64,000 bases of DNA from Psychrilyobacter atlanticus DSM 19335 (GCF_000426625.1 NZ_KE384548.1:806001-870000); one strand, 5' to 3'. Counted from the first letter of the stretch, positions 16,969 through 24,836 are shown. Made by a program: numbers and translations. Notes: a model not told the origin generated them from the sequence alone.

Positions 16969-17529
16969 ATGGCAGGAACATCTTATAGAACAGGTACATA
17001 TGTTGCTTTTGATGGAAATGGAGAAAAAGATCCGGTAAAAAGTGATTTTAGATGCTATGGCTTAATTAAGGCTTGGAATAAATCAGATAAAATTGATTTT
17101 AGATTCACTGATAGCCATGAAAAAACTTATAAAGTTAAAGATGGAAGTTTAAAAAGAACATTAGAAACTAGATTAAAAGAAAGATTCTCTAGATCAAAAA
17201 ACATGGTAATTCTTTTATCTGCTGACACTAACTGGGATAGAGGAGCTTTAAATTGGGAAATAGAACAGGCAGTAGACGTCTATGACTTGCCTATAATCAT
17301 TGTATATATTGGTTATAAGTATATCTTAAAACCCGAAGCTTGTCGTAAATATTGGCCTAAAAGTTTAGCTAAAAGAATTGATAATGATACTGCGAAGTGC
17401 ATTCATATTCCTTTTAAAAAAGAACCATTATTTACGGCTGTTAATCAATTTACAGTTCAAAATCAGGAATTAACATTAGGTGTTCATTATTATAATGCAG
17501 AAACTTATGAAGAATGGGGATTAAAGTAA
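16969..17529 (+). CDS. ThsB-like TIR protein (DUF1863 / MTH538 type)
   Basis: 186 aa. The start TYVAFDGNGEKD, the central FRFTDSH and LKERFSRSKNMVILLSADT, then WEIEQAVDVYDLPIIIVY, fit the Thoeris ThsB family of TIR-like proteins, which detect phage and make an NAD-derived signal. The Glu in NWEIEQA is the candidate catalytic residue. It is only 21 bases downstream of the first TM-macro gene, as thsB lies beside thsA in known systems. GGGAGG precedes the ATG. A 125-base gap separates it from the next gene. Confidence 0.78.
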   Translation: MAGTSYRTGTYVAFDGNGEKDPVKSDFRCYGLIKAWNKSDKIDFRFTDSHEKTYKVKDGSLKRTLETRLKERFSRSKNMVILLSADTNWDRGALNWEIEQAVDVYDLPIIIVYIGYKYILKPEACRKYWPKSLAKRIDNDTAKCIHIPFKKEPLFTAVNQFTVQNQELTLGVHYYNAETYEEWGLK

Positions 17530-17654
17530 AATCAATTTCAATTAGAGCCTATTTAAAGTGCATCTATTAAAGATACAATCTCTAGATGATTTTTGCATGA
17601 ATGTTATTTAAATGGTTCTAAAAACTTTTATAAAAACTATAAGGAGAAGATATT

Positions 17655-18365
17655 ATGGAAAAAGGATATTCAATAAATATAAAAAACTTAGAAGGAGATG
17701 TTAAATTAAACAGTAAAAGTGATAATTCTAAAAAATTTACTCCAAACCTTTCTAAATTAATAAAAGAATTTAAGGAAAAAGAAATTTTAGATGGAGATAT
17801 GATCGAAAATTTATTTTTTCCAACTCAAGAAATATACGATATTTTTATCTCTCATTCTCATACTGACAAAGAAATTGCGAAAAATTTTGCAGCCTATTTA
17901 ACAAACGAAGGATACAAAGTTTTTTTAGATTCAAAAATATGGGGTTCAGCAGATGAGTTATTAAAATTAATAGATGATCGATATAGTAAAAATATAAATG
18001 ATGATTACTATTCTTATGAAAAAAGGAATTTCTCAACCTCTCATATTCATTCTTTATTAAATAGTGCTTTATCAAAAGCAGTTGAGAATAGTAGAGTATC
18101 AGTATTCATAACAGGAGAAAATTCAATTAACAATTCTGGAAATGAATTAGAAACAAAAGTTAAGTCTCCATGGATATACCAAGAGTTGAATATTTATAAT
18201 TTAATCATGAGGCAAAAACCAGGATTTGGTTTGGAAGTTAAAAAAACTGCATTAATTGAAAATTGTTTACAAATAGAAAGAGATGCAGACATGTCTAACT
18301 TAGAAATATGCTCTAGTTTAAATGCTTTATTATCAGAATTAGATAGAATTAAACCAACTAAATAA
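17655..18365 (+). CDS. TIR-domain protein with an N-terminal extension
   Basis: 236 aa. After about 58 unrecognised residues comes a canonical TIR domain: YDIFISHSHTDKEIAKNFA (61-79), LTNEGYKVFLD (82-92), and WIYQELN where Glu178 is the expected catalytic glutamate. The section around 110-135 (a charged insert) is unusual. Such domains hydrolyse or cyclise NAD. It follows the ThsB-like gene in the operon and is a candidate second sensor. AAGGAG precedes the ATG. Confidence 0.78.
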   Translation: MEKGYSINIKNLEGDVKLNSKSDNSKKFTPNLSKLIKEFKEKEILDGDMIENLFFPTQEIYDIFISHSHTDKEIAKNFAAYLTNEGYKVFLDSKIWGSADELLKLIDDRYSKNINDDYYSYEKRNFSTSHIHSLLNSALSKAVENSRVSVFITGENSINNSGNELETKVKSPWIYQELNIYNLIMRQKPGFGLEVKKTALIENCLQIERDADMSNLEICSSLNALLSELDRIKPTK

Positions 18366-18392
18366 ATACTTGAAACAGTTAAATAAGGAGAG

Positions 18393-18644
18393 ATGAAAAT
18401 GGTAAAAGCAAATGTGTCAATACAACATGTTATGCCTAATCTTAAAGGAGGATGGAGCGTAAAAAAAGATGGTTCACTACGCGCTACCAAAACATTTAAA
18501 GAAGTAAAAGAAGCTATTTTATATGCAGAAAAAATAGCCATCAATCAAAAAGGAGATATAATTGTTCATAAAAAAAATGGAGCGGTTGCAAAAAGTATTC
18601 CCTATGCTAAAAATAGCATTCTATTAAAAGGTATAAAAAAATGA
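18393..18644 (+). CDS. DUF2188 small protein
   Basis: 83 aa. The pattern VMPNLKGGWSVKKDGSLRA followed by TFKEVKEAILYAEKIA and GDIIVHKKNGAV is the DUF2188 signature, small proteins of unknown role. Its stop overlaps the start of the next TIR-like gene by four bases (ATGA), so the two are translationally coupled. An accessory or inhibitory role for that TIR-like protein is a reasonable guess. GGAG lies before the ATG. Confidence 0.75.
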   Translation: MKMVKANVSIQHVMPNLKGGWSVKKDGSLRATKTFKEVKEAILYAEKIAINQKGDIIVHKKNGAVAKSIPYAKNSILLKGIKK

Positions 18645-19276
18645 GCTATCAAAAGTCTGTTTTTATAAATTGTCCATTTGATAAAAAGTATGAAGATAAT
18701 CTACGGGAATTAGTTTTTACAATTATATCTTTAGGTTATGTTCCCAGATTAGCAATAGAGTCTTCTGATTCAGGAACAGTTAGATTTAATAAAATAGTAG
18801 ACTTAATTAAAAAATCAAGCATAAGTATTCATGATTTATCTCGAATTAAGTCCGAAACAGTAGCAGAATTTTTTAGAATGAATATGCCTTTTGAACTAGG
18901 AATAGATTTTGGTTGTAGAGAATATTCTGGAAAAATAGAGCATAATAATAAAAAATATTTAATTCTAGGAGAAAAAAAATACGAATATATGAAGGCTCTT
19001 TCTGATATTTCAGGAATGGATATTAAATACTATACTCCAAATGTTAAAATTATAGCAGTCACAAGAGATTGGTTTGTAGAAAATATTACTAGGGATTTTG
19101 ATACACCAAGCCCTAATATGATTTGGAATAAATTTATGGATTATAATTCATATTATTTGGAATTTGCAAAAAGTAGAGGGTATTCAGATAAAGAGATTTT
19201 TAAAATGCCTCTAATCGAACAAATTAATACTATAAAGAGATTTTTAATTTCAAATCCATATGCTAAAAAAATATAA
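18641..19276 (+). CDS. TIR-like protein (FINCPFD type)
   Basis: 211 aa. The opening SVFINCPFDKKYEDNLREL resembles the first strand and helix of a TIR-like fold. SISIHDLSRI (61-70) is the expected second strand. RMNMPFELGIDFG carries Glu85, in the place of the catalytic glutamate of NAD-hydrolysing TIRs. The C-terminal 80 residues form a helical domain (VTRDWF, MIWNKFMDYN). It is coupled to DUF2188 and lies 56 bases before the second TM-macro gene. NAD hydrolase or signal synthase activity is inference. Confidence 0.68.
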   Translation: MSYQKSVFINCPFDKKYEDNLRELVFTIISLGYVPRLAIESSDSGTVRFNKIVDLIKKSSISIHDLSRIKSETVAEFFRMNMPFELGIDFGCREYSGKIEHNNKKYLILGEKKYEYMKALSDISGMDIKYYTPNVKIIAVTRDWFVENITRDFDTPSPNMIWNKFMDYNSYYLEFAKSRGYSDKEIFKMPLIEQINTIKRFLISNPYAKKI

Positions 19277-19332
19277 TTTTATAAGGAAAAGATATAAATA
19301 AAAGAATTATTTAAAAGGGAGAATATAAGAAA

Positions 19333-20172
19333 ATGAAATGGAAAATGTATCAGTTATTTAAAGCAAAAATTAATATTTTAAAAATGTATTTTATGATAGT
19401 AGGAGTTATTTCGTCATTTGCAACGATAGTTACCTCCATTTTTCCAGATGTTAGTAACTACTTTATTGGATATGGAATTAAATCTCTACTTCTATTCTTT
19501 GGAGGATTACTTATATGTGCTATAATTTTTGAATTAAATTTATTATTTCAAGTAATTAAATTTCAAGTAACTAAAAAAATAGAAATGGGAATATCAGTAG
19601 GCAATATCTTAAAAAAAAATAGTATTATAGTAATACCTGTTAATGAGTATTTTGATGTCGTTGTAGATGACAATATAATTGCAAAAGAAAGTTTACATGG
19701 TCAATTTATTACTAACTTTTTTGGTGGAAATACTGAAGAATTAAAAAATAGAATCAAAGCAAAATTAGATGGGAAAGTCGGTCTATTAGGAAATAGAAAT
19801 GAAAAAAAATATCCTTTAGGGACTGCTATAAAACTAAAAGAAGAAGGAAAAACGTTTTTTTTGATAGCACTTTCAAAATTTGATGAAAATGATAAAGCAT
19901 ACTCAAGTATGGAAGAATATAAAAAAGTTTTAGAATCTTTGATCTCATATATCCATATAAATTCAAATGCTAAAAAAGTATGTATTCCTTTAATAGGTGC
20001 AGGGCAGAGTGGAATAGAATTAACAGAGCAAGGAATTTTAGAAAATTTAATACATATGTTTAAATTAAGGGGAGAAGTAACTGTCTCAGGAGGAATAGAA
20101 ATAGTAGTATATACAGGCGATGCTTGCAAAATAAATTTAGCAAGAATAAGGTCAATAGTAAACGAACAATAA
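19333..20172 (+). CDS. Second TM-macro protein (type II Thoeris effector-like)
   Basis: 279 aa. Two hydrophobic helices (about 18-37 and 48-72) precede a macro-like domain. IIVIPVNEYFDVVVDD (98-113), IAKESLHGQFI (116-126), YPLGTAI (160-166), FFLIALSKFD (175-184) and CIPLIGAGQSGI (217-228) align with the same landmarks in the copy at 16075. Overall residues differ widely, so this is an old paralogue and not a recent duplication. The domain plan is that of a membrane effector gated by a TIR-made nucleotide. It lies between two TIR-type genes. Confidence 0.78.
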   Translation: MKWKMYQLFKAKINILKMYFMIVGVISSFATIVTSIFPDVSNYFIGYGIKSLLLFFGGLLICAIIFELNLLFQVIKFQVTKKIEMGISVGNILKKNSIIVIPVNEYFDVVVDDNIIAKESLHGQFITNFFGGNTEELKNRIKAKLDGKVGLLGNRNEKKYPLGTAIKLKEEGKTFFLIALSKFDENDKAYSSMEEYKKVLESLISYIHINSNAKKVCIPLIGAGQSGIELTEQGILENLIHMFKLRGEVTVSGGIEIVVYTGDACKINLARIRSIVNEQ

Positions 20173-20203
20173 AAATTAGAAATAACAGAAGGAGGATTAG
20201 AAT

Positions 20204-21013
20204 ATGAAAGTTTTTATCAGTTGGTCTGGTGTAAGAAGCCAAAAGGTAGCTGAATTACTTAACGATTGGATGCAATGTGTTATTCAAGCTGTCAATCCAT
20301 GGATGTCTTCAAAAGACATTGATAGGGGTTCTTTATGGTTTTCTGAAATTAACGACCAACTATCAGATACAAATGTGGGGATTATATGCTTAACACAAGA
20401 AAATAAAAATAAACCTTGGATACTATTTGAAGCGGGAGCTTTAGCTAAAGGAATTAATTCTAGTAGAGTTTGTACATTTTTAATTGATTTACAATCATCT
20501 GATGTTGGAAATCCATTGGCACAATTTAATCATACATTTCCAGAAAGAGAAAGTGTTTTGGGATTAGCAAGAACTATAAATGCTTCACTGAAGGAAAAAG
20601 CGTTAAAAGAATCAATTCTTGAAAAAGTTTTTGATACATATTGGTCTAAATTTAAATCTGATTTTGAAAAAATCATATCAGAAACACCTGATGAAGAAGT
20701 TGTAAGTGAAAGGACTGAAAATGAAATTCTCCGTGAAATTTTAGATTCTACACGTGGAACCGATAGAAGATTAAGAGCACTGGAAAATAAAAATAATCGA
20801 GGTGAATTGATTAAAGAAGAATCTCAAAATACATTAGAATCTATTAAACAAAATAAATCTGTGTCACTTCAAATGCTTCGTAGTAAGGTAAAAAACTTAT
20901 TATCCTATGGTTTTACAGCTGAGGAAATTTTTCAGGAATTATCGATGTATAATTGTACTTTAAATACAATAAATAAACTTATAGATACAATTGAGAATTC
21001 ATCAAAGATATAA
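20204..21013 (+). CDS. TIR-domain protein with a helical C-terminal region
   Basis: 269 aa. The N-terminus MKVFISWSGVRSQKVAELL, then PWMSSKDIDRGSLWFSEI, VGIICLTQEN and PWILFEAGAL form a TIR domain, with Glu76 as likely catalytic residue. Residues about 165-270 are helical (TEDEILREIL-like and AEEIFQELSMYN) and may sense or oligomerise. GGAGG precedes the ATG. It closes the eight-gene operon and a terminator follows 51 bases after its stop. Confidence 0.82.
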   Translation: MKVFISWSGVRSQKVAELLNDWMQCVIQAVNPWMSSKDIDRGSLWFSEINDQLSDTNVGIICLTQENKNKPWILFEAGALAKGINSSRVCTFLIDLQSSDVGNPLAQFNHTFPERESVLGLARTINASLKEKALKESILEKVFDTYWSKFKSDFEKIISETPDEEVVSERTENEILREILDSTRGTDRRLRALENKNNRGELIKEESQNTLESIKQNKSVSLQMLRSKVKNLLSYGFTAEEIFQELSMYNCTLNTINKLIDTIENSSKI

Positions 21014-21063
21014 AAAAGTTAGAAAAGTCTAATAAAATCAAAGATGATAAAAACTAAGACACT

Positions 21064-21095
21064 AAGAGTCAAAATAATTTTGGCTCTTTTTTTAT
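21064..21095 (+). terminator. Terminator of the TIR-macro operon
   Basis: AAGAGTCAAAAT (21064-21075) pairs, with one G-T, with ATTTTGGCTCTT (21077-21088) and is followed by a T run. Confidence 0.8.
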
Positions 21096-21177
21096 TTTAT
21101 ACTTAACAGGAAAAAATATTTATGCTATTCTTAAAATAAGACCGAAGAAAAAAGTTTAATTGAGGAGGATATTTTAT

Positions 21178-21324
21178 ATGGAAAAAAAAAACAAAGACAA
21201 GACCGAAAAAATGTGTGAAGTTATCAAAAAGCAAAAGACCAATAAATTCACAGGGAAAATGGAGATCAATTTCTTTAATGGAGTTCCTGAAACAATAAAA
21301 AAAACAAGTTGTGAAAAAGTTTAG
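21178..21324 (+). CDS. 48-aa basic phage protein
   Basis: TTGAGGAGGATATTTTAT precedes the ATG. The peptide starts MEKKNKDKTEKMCEVIKKQ and has a short beta-like end (FTGKMEINFFNGVPE). It is the first gene after the immunity operon. Just upstream, GACCGAAGAAAAAA resembles the repeat near the early-operon end (GACCAAAGAAAAAA). The function is unknown. Confidence 0.5.
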   Translation: MEKKNKDKTEKMCEVIKKQKTNKFTGKMEINFFNGVPETIKKTSCEKV

Positions 21325-21471
21325 TTGCGAACTGAATAAAAATAATGTATATTTAAATTATAGTAAATAAAATTAAATAATTAAGTGGAAGGTTGAATTT
21401 CAAATTGAGCTAATCGATAAAAAGAAAGCAGATTTGTCAGCATAAGACCTTTGACCATGAACCAAACGTAT

Positions 21472-21528
21472 AAAGCCGGGGTACATGATATAGACGATAT
21501 AAGTCTATACATGTACTTCGGCTTTTTT
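21472..21528 (+). terminator. Long hairpin terminator, possibly of a small RNA
   Basis: AAAGCCG, GTACATG and ATATAGAC on the left pair with GTCTATA, CATGTAC and CGGCTTT on the right, giving a long stem ending in a T run. It closes the transcript of the 48-aa gene. The 140 bases between that stop and the hairpin have no frame and could be a 3' UTR or a small RNA. Confidence 0.7.
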
Positions 21529-21615
21529 TATTTTTTATAAGGGAAATAGTTAATTTAACGGGAAACTATTCAACATTGAGAAGGTGGGAACTCAATTACC
21601 CGATAGGGGGAGAAG

Positions 21616-21864
21616 ATGAATTGGAAAGAACAAAGGGAATTAAGACAAAGTCAGATGAAAGCCCTGGAAGATGAAAGAAAGGATCTTGCCAAGATAGGGT
21701 GGAAATCTATGGGGAAGATAGAAAGAGATCAATTATACAAGAAAATAAATTTTGATTGGGATAATATGCATAAATTTATAAGGGATAGAATACCTTCCAA
21801 AGAGGGATATGTAGCATTAGAGATAGAAAACTATTGTGTAGAGAAAGCTAGGAAACTAAAATAA
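21616..21864 (+). CDS. Hypothetical phage protein, 82 aa
   Basis: GGGGGAGAAG precedes ATG. The protein is charged and helical (MNWKEQRELRQSQMKALEDE, then DNMHKFIRDRIPSKEGYVAL). No family is recognised. A decayed copy of its 5' part lies near 57.24-57.33 kb in the remnant, in the same order relative to the following hairpin, so the gene is a stable part of this phage lineage. Confidence 0.6.
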   Translation: MNWKEQRELRQSQMKALEDERKDLAKIGWKSMGKIERDQLYKKINFDWDNMHKFIRDRIPSKEGYVALEIENYCVEKARKLK

Positions 21865-21883
21865 AAAATTTATGTATTTTTAA

Positions 21884-21934
21884 AGATATTGCAATGAAGT
21901 GGACCTCCTAAAACAAATCACTATTGCAGTATCT
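21884..21934 (+). promoter_or_regulatory. Conserved RNA hairpin with an anti-Shine-Dalgarno-like loop
   Basis: AGATATTGCAAT and ATTGCAGTATCT pair, extended by GTG/CAC, around a loop containing GGACCTCCTAAAAC. The remnant keeps the same stem at 57659-57703, including a pair that reads T-G here and T-A there. The CCTCC in the loop could pair with the GGAGG before the next gene. In the remnant that loop is AACCTGTAAAC, so only the stem is conserved. Confidence 0.5.
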
Positions 21935-21974
21935 CTATGAATATATAAATTAAATGAGGAGGTGAACCTATGAA

Positions 21975-23030
21975 ATGCTAAACAGAGATAAGTTAGAAAG
22001 AATTGGAATAGATAAACTGGTCCTCTCCGGGATAAAAATAGAAACAGATAAAAAATCATTGTTTACTGAAGGTCAGGGATGGGTAGAAGAGAAGTTTGAA
22101 ATCAAAGAAGAACTCTTCAGTATAGAGAAAACTATTAAGCTCTATGAAAGCGGGGAAGTCAGAGAAGTTACATATCTAAGGTTTAATCCAAATAAACTCC
22201 TACACGGACACAATATATATAATGCAAGAAATTTTGAACTAAAAGAATCTATTAACAGATTAATGAGTTTATTAAATGACAAGAAGATCTATATAGATCT
22301 TTCTGAAGCTAAAATCAGTGAGATAGAGATAAATATAAACCTGGATCTGATCTTTGAAGAATATAAAGAAGTATTTACTCTTTTATTCCTGAAGCTGCCT
22401 AAATTAAGAAAGATAGGTAACATTAATTTAAATGAATCATATAAAAAACTATTTGCTGATTCTACACTAGATGGTGGATGGAAGAACCATAAGGTCAGAG
22501 TCTATGACAAAAAAAGGGAAGTAGATGATAGCAATCTTTTAAATTTTGAATTAACCAGGCTTGAATGGTGGTTGTCCAGTTCAACATATAAATACTATGC
22601 CACTGAAAGGTTTAATATCGATAATACCCTAGAAGCATTATTAGAAGACCATAATATCTTAGACAATATATTTATTGAGTTATGCCGTGAAAAACTATTT
22701 AAAGAAGCATATAGATACCTGGAAAAAGAATTAGTACCAAACTTAGAACTGAGTTACTTAGACTTTAAAAGATCGAATAAGCTGGCTAGGACTACTGGTA
22801 GAAAAGCAAATACAAATGTATATAAATATCTGGAAGATAACTCCTGGATATTTGATTCATTAAATTTAATAGAGATAGTTAAAATCCATGATAAAAAGCA
22901 TCGTGGAAGGGAAATAAAGAGAATAAAAGATAAATATCCTCACTTAAATAACAAAGGAAAGTTAAGTTATTTAGTGAGTATAATTTTGCCCCACAAATCC
23001 CAATTAGTGGGGCAAAATAAAAAGGACTAA
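21975..23030 (+). CDS. Putative replication-initiator-like protein (Rep/G2P type)
   Basis: 351 aa. The central part has KVRVYDKKREVDDSN followed by LNFELTRLEWWL, similar to the strands of phage and plasmid Rep/G2P proteins, and LRFNPNKLLHGHNIYN upstream is compatible. No clear HUH or catalytic tyrosine motif could be placed, so the call is tentative. GAGGAGGTGA precedes two overlapping ATGs: the first (21970) gives only MKC-stop, the second (21975) opens this gene. A 12-bp perfect inverted repeat lies in its last codons. Confidence 0.4.
   Translation: MLNRDKLERIGIDKLVLSGIKIETDKKSLFTEGQGWVEEKFEIKEELFSIEKTIKLYESGEVREVTYLRFNPNKLLHGHNIYNARNFELKESINRLMSLLNDKKIYIDLSEAKISEIEININLDLIFEEYKEVFTLLFLKLPKLRKIGNINLNESYKKLFADSTLDGGWKNHKVRVYDKKREVDDSNLLNFELTRLEWWLSSSTYKYYATERFNIDNTLEALLEDHNILDNIFIELCREKLFKEAYRYLEKELVPNLELSYLDFKRSNKLARTTGRKANTNVYKYLEDNSWIFDSLNLIEIVKIHDKKHRGREIKRIKDKYPHLNNKGKLSYLVSIILPHKSQLVGQNKKD
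22983..23018. repeat. Perfect 12-bp inverted repeat in the 3' coding end
   Basis: ATTTTGCCCCAC (22983-22994) and GTGGGGCAAAAT (23007-23018) are exact reverse complements around a 12-base loop. They are inside codons of the Rep-like gene, so they are not free of coding constraint. No T run follows. It could be an attenuator, a binding site or an origin hairpin. Confidence 0.6.
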
Positions 23031-23177
23031 TTTCTTTTCAAAGTCATATAAATTAAAGTTTTGAGAAGAAATGAAAAAAAATAATTGTGACACAGTTTCC
23101 CTATATAATGAGGCAGAAAATTTAAAGTGATTTATGACATTATTATGACATAAAAATGAAGTTTGGAGGTGAGAGTC

Positions 23178-23480
23178 ATGATGCTAAAAATGAATGACAA
23201 AGATTTTACTGAAATGATAGAGAGTGCAGAGAAGTTTAAGATCTCATCTTTTCAAACAGATAGATCGTTAGAAACTATAAATATCTTTGCAAACAGTTAT
23301 GTATATTCTTTTAATAGTCCTGGCTTTGATGTTGTAAGTAATAAAGATCCATCTAAGCTCATGGAAGCAATCATAAAGAAGATAAATACGGAAGCAGTAA
23401 TGGGGAAGTTACTTATAGATCTAATAGAAAAAAGATCTGGAGTAGATCTAAGTGGTCAAAGGCTGATTACTGATGAATAG
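23178..23480 (+). CDS. Hypothetical phage protein, 100 aa
   Basis: ATG 23178 (or 23181) follows GGAGGTGA; the frame is open to a TTG at 23163, which lies too close to the site. The protein begins MMLKMNDKDFTEMIESAEK and has an alpha/beta pattern with no recognised motif. Its end overlaps the next gene by eight bases. Position before the terminase genes suggests an early-late or packaging-related role. Confidence 0.6.
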   Translation: MMLKMNDKDFTEMIESAEKFKISSFQTDRSLETINIFANSYVYSFNSPGFDVVSNKDPSKLMEAIIKKINTEAVMGKLLIDLIEKRSGVDLSGQRLITDE

Positions 23481-23979
23481 ATACAGAAAAATTAATAATG
23501 ATAAAAAGAAAGACATGAGAAAAGCATATGAAGCCGGAATGGATCTACTGGATATATCAATTGAGTATATGGTCAACTATGGAACCCTTAGGAACATTTC
23601 CAGTAAAGAAAGTTGGAGTAAAGGAAAGACTAAAGCAATATTACAACAGGCATTTATTGAAGATGATATTACCAAAAGAGTTAAATTAAGAGATAAAGTC
23701 ATTACTGATTACAGGACTCTTCACCAGTCTAATTTATCTTATCTCATGGAATTGAATACTAGTGGAACGAAGCCAAAGGTCAAAGCTCATGAAGAAGCTC
23801 TAAGGAATCGAATAGCAGCCACTACAGAACTGTATAAGCTAGGTAAGGAACTATTCAGTCTTCAGACATCTACAGAACAAATAGACTATAAGTTAAAGCA
23901 AATTAAATATGAAGAATCAAAGAAAGTTGTTACAAAAGAAAAAGGTGTGATGTTTATGGATGAAGAAGAGGATGGATAA
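23473..23979 (+). CDS. HTH protein, DUF1804-like, packaging-associated
   Basis: 168 aa. Residues about 10-50 (KDMRKAYEAGMDLLDISIEY then NYGTLRNISSKESWSKGK) look like a resolvase-type HTH as in DUF1804 or Mu-like small-terminase proteins. The rest is charged helix, with the basic RNRIAATTELYKLGKELFSL. A separate Nu1-like small terminase lies downstream, so this may be an accessory regulator. The stop is close to a minus-strand terminator. Confidence 0.55.
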   Translation: MNRYRKINNDKKKDMRKAYEAGMDLLDISIEYMVNYGTLRNISSKESWSKGKTKAILQQAFIEDDITKRVKLRDKVITDYRTLHQSNLSYLMELNTSGTKPKVKAHEEALRNRIAATTELYKLGKELFSLQTSTEQIDYKLKQIKYEESKKVVTKEKGVMFMDEEEDG

Positions 23980-23983
23980 AAAT

Positions 23984-24010
23984 AAAAAGGGCTAAAGAGC
24001 CCTAATTATT
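23984..24010 (-). terminator. Terminator of the minus-strand Cys-rich gene
   Basis: AGGGCT (23988-23993) pairs with AGCCCT (23998-24003). On the minus strand it is followed by a T-rich run; on the plus strand the tail is weaker. It lies between convergent genes. Confidence 0.65.
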
Positions 24011-24197
24011 TCTGAGTATTAATACTTGAACAACAATACCAACAACCATCAGCGTTACAATATCCTTCGTCTTTAGCATCTGTTAGTGCATCATCATCAT
24101 CTAGATACATTCCTAGCATATTCATCTCTACTAAAGATATATGCGGACACACTGATTTGTGAATAGTATGAGTTATATCGTCAATAAAATAAGTCAT
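24006..24197 (-). CDS. Small Cys/His-rich protein (Ada-like metal-binding family)
   Basis: 63 aa on the strand opposite to its neighbours. The pattern is FIDDITHTIHKSVCPH, then ALTDAKDEGYCNADGCWYCC: a His and Cys near the start and a Cys pair at the end. This matches the spacing of Ada-like metal-binding tails and of two intact relatives in the remnant (57757 and 58244). GGGGAGGGTG precedes the ATG. A single-gene minus-strand unit here looks like a lysogen-expressed moron. Function is unknown. Confidence 0.65.
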   Translation of the reverse strand: MTYFIDDITHTIHKSVCPHISLVEMNMLGMYLDDDDALTDAKDEGYCNADGCWYCCSSINTQK

Positions 24198-24308
24198 AAA
24201 AACACCCTCCCCAAGGTAGAAAAAATACTACTCATCCTAATCTTAACACAAAAAAAAGTAAAGTCAACTTAAAAAAAAAAGGTACTGTGAGAGCTTTAAA
24301 AAAAAGCT

Positions 24309-24339
24309 TTGCGGTGGGTCGGCGCGGAACTTTGACCGT
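24309..24339 (+). other. Candidate cos/packaging site
   Basis: GCGGTGGGTCGGCGCGGAAC is a sharply GC-rich patch in very AT-rich intergenic DNA, followed by TTTGACCG. It lies 45 bases before the Nu1-like small terminase start. Lambda-type terminases cut a GC-rich cosN upstream of nu1 (lambda overhang GGGCGGCGACCT). Position and composition support it; the cut is not determined. Confidence 0.5.
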
Positions 24340-24383
24340 AACAAAATTTTTATTCGGGACTTCCAAAATTTTTAGGAGGATAT

Positions 24384-24836
24384 ATGGGACAAATAATTTT
24401 AATCAGTGAAAAACAGTTAGCCAAACAGTTTTTAATTACTGAAAGACAAGTAAGAACTCTATTTAAGAATTTCAAATATGCTCCTGGAGAATATCTCTAT
24501 GGGAAATGTGTTAAGGAGTATATTAAACAGATCAAAAGTAAAAATGGAGATCATAATCTTGGAGATCAAAAGTTAAAAAAAGCAAAAAGAGAAACACAGG
24601 AATTTAATTTAAAAATATTAAAAGATGAATATTACCCTGATCATGTAGTCAGAGGGGCCTTGTCTGATATGTTCATAAAATTTAAATCTCAGCTTCTCAG
24701 TACCAGTAGAAAAATAACCATTGAGATAGAGCAAAATGAAAAACCAAATATTAAAAAAATTGTAGAAAAACATGTATTAAAAGCCTTGGAAGAATTAGAA
24801 AAATATGATCCTCCAAGTAATAAAGGTGATAAATAA
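24384..24836 (+). CDS. Terminase small subunit, Nu1-like
   Basis: 150 aa. The N-terminus (LISEKQLAKQFLITERQVRTL) is a winged-helix DNA-binding start as in lambda gpNu1. The middle has DQKLKKAKRETQEFNLKILK and a later helical dimerisation region. The protein recognises the cos region and stimulates the large subunit. AGGAGG precedes ATG, and the stop overlaps the terminase large-subunit start by one base. Confidence 0.8.
   Translation: MGQIILISEKQLAKQFLITERQVRTLFKNFKYAPGEYLYGKCVKEYIKQIKSKNGDHNLGDQKLKKAKRETQEFNLKILKDEYYPDHVVRGALSDMFIKFKSQLLSTSRKITIEIEQNEKPNIKKIVEKHVLKALEELEKYDPPSNKGDK

Noticed and set aside
20060-20242. 60-codon minus-strand frame at the second TM-macro end
   Set aside because: Low-complexity Leu/Phe-rich shadow of A-rich coding DNA.
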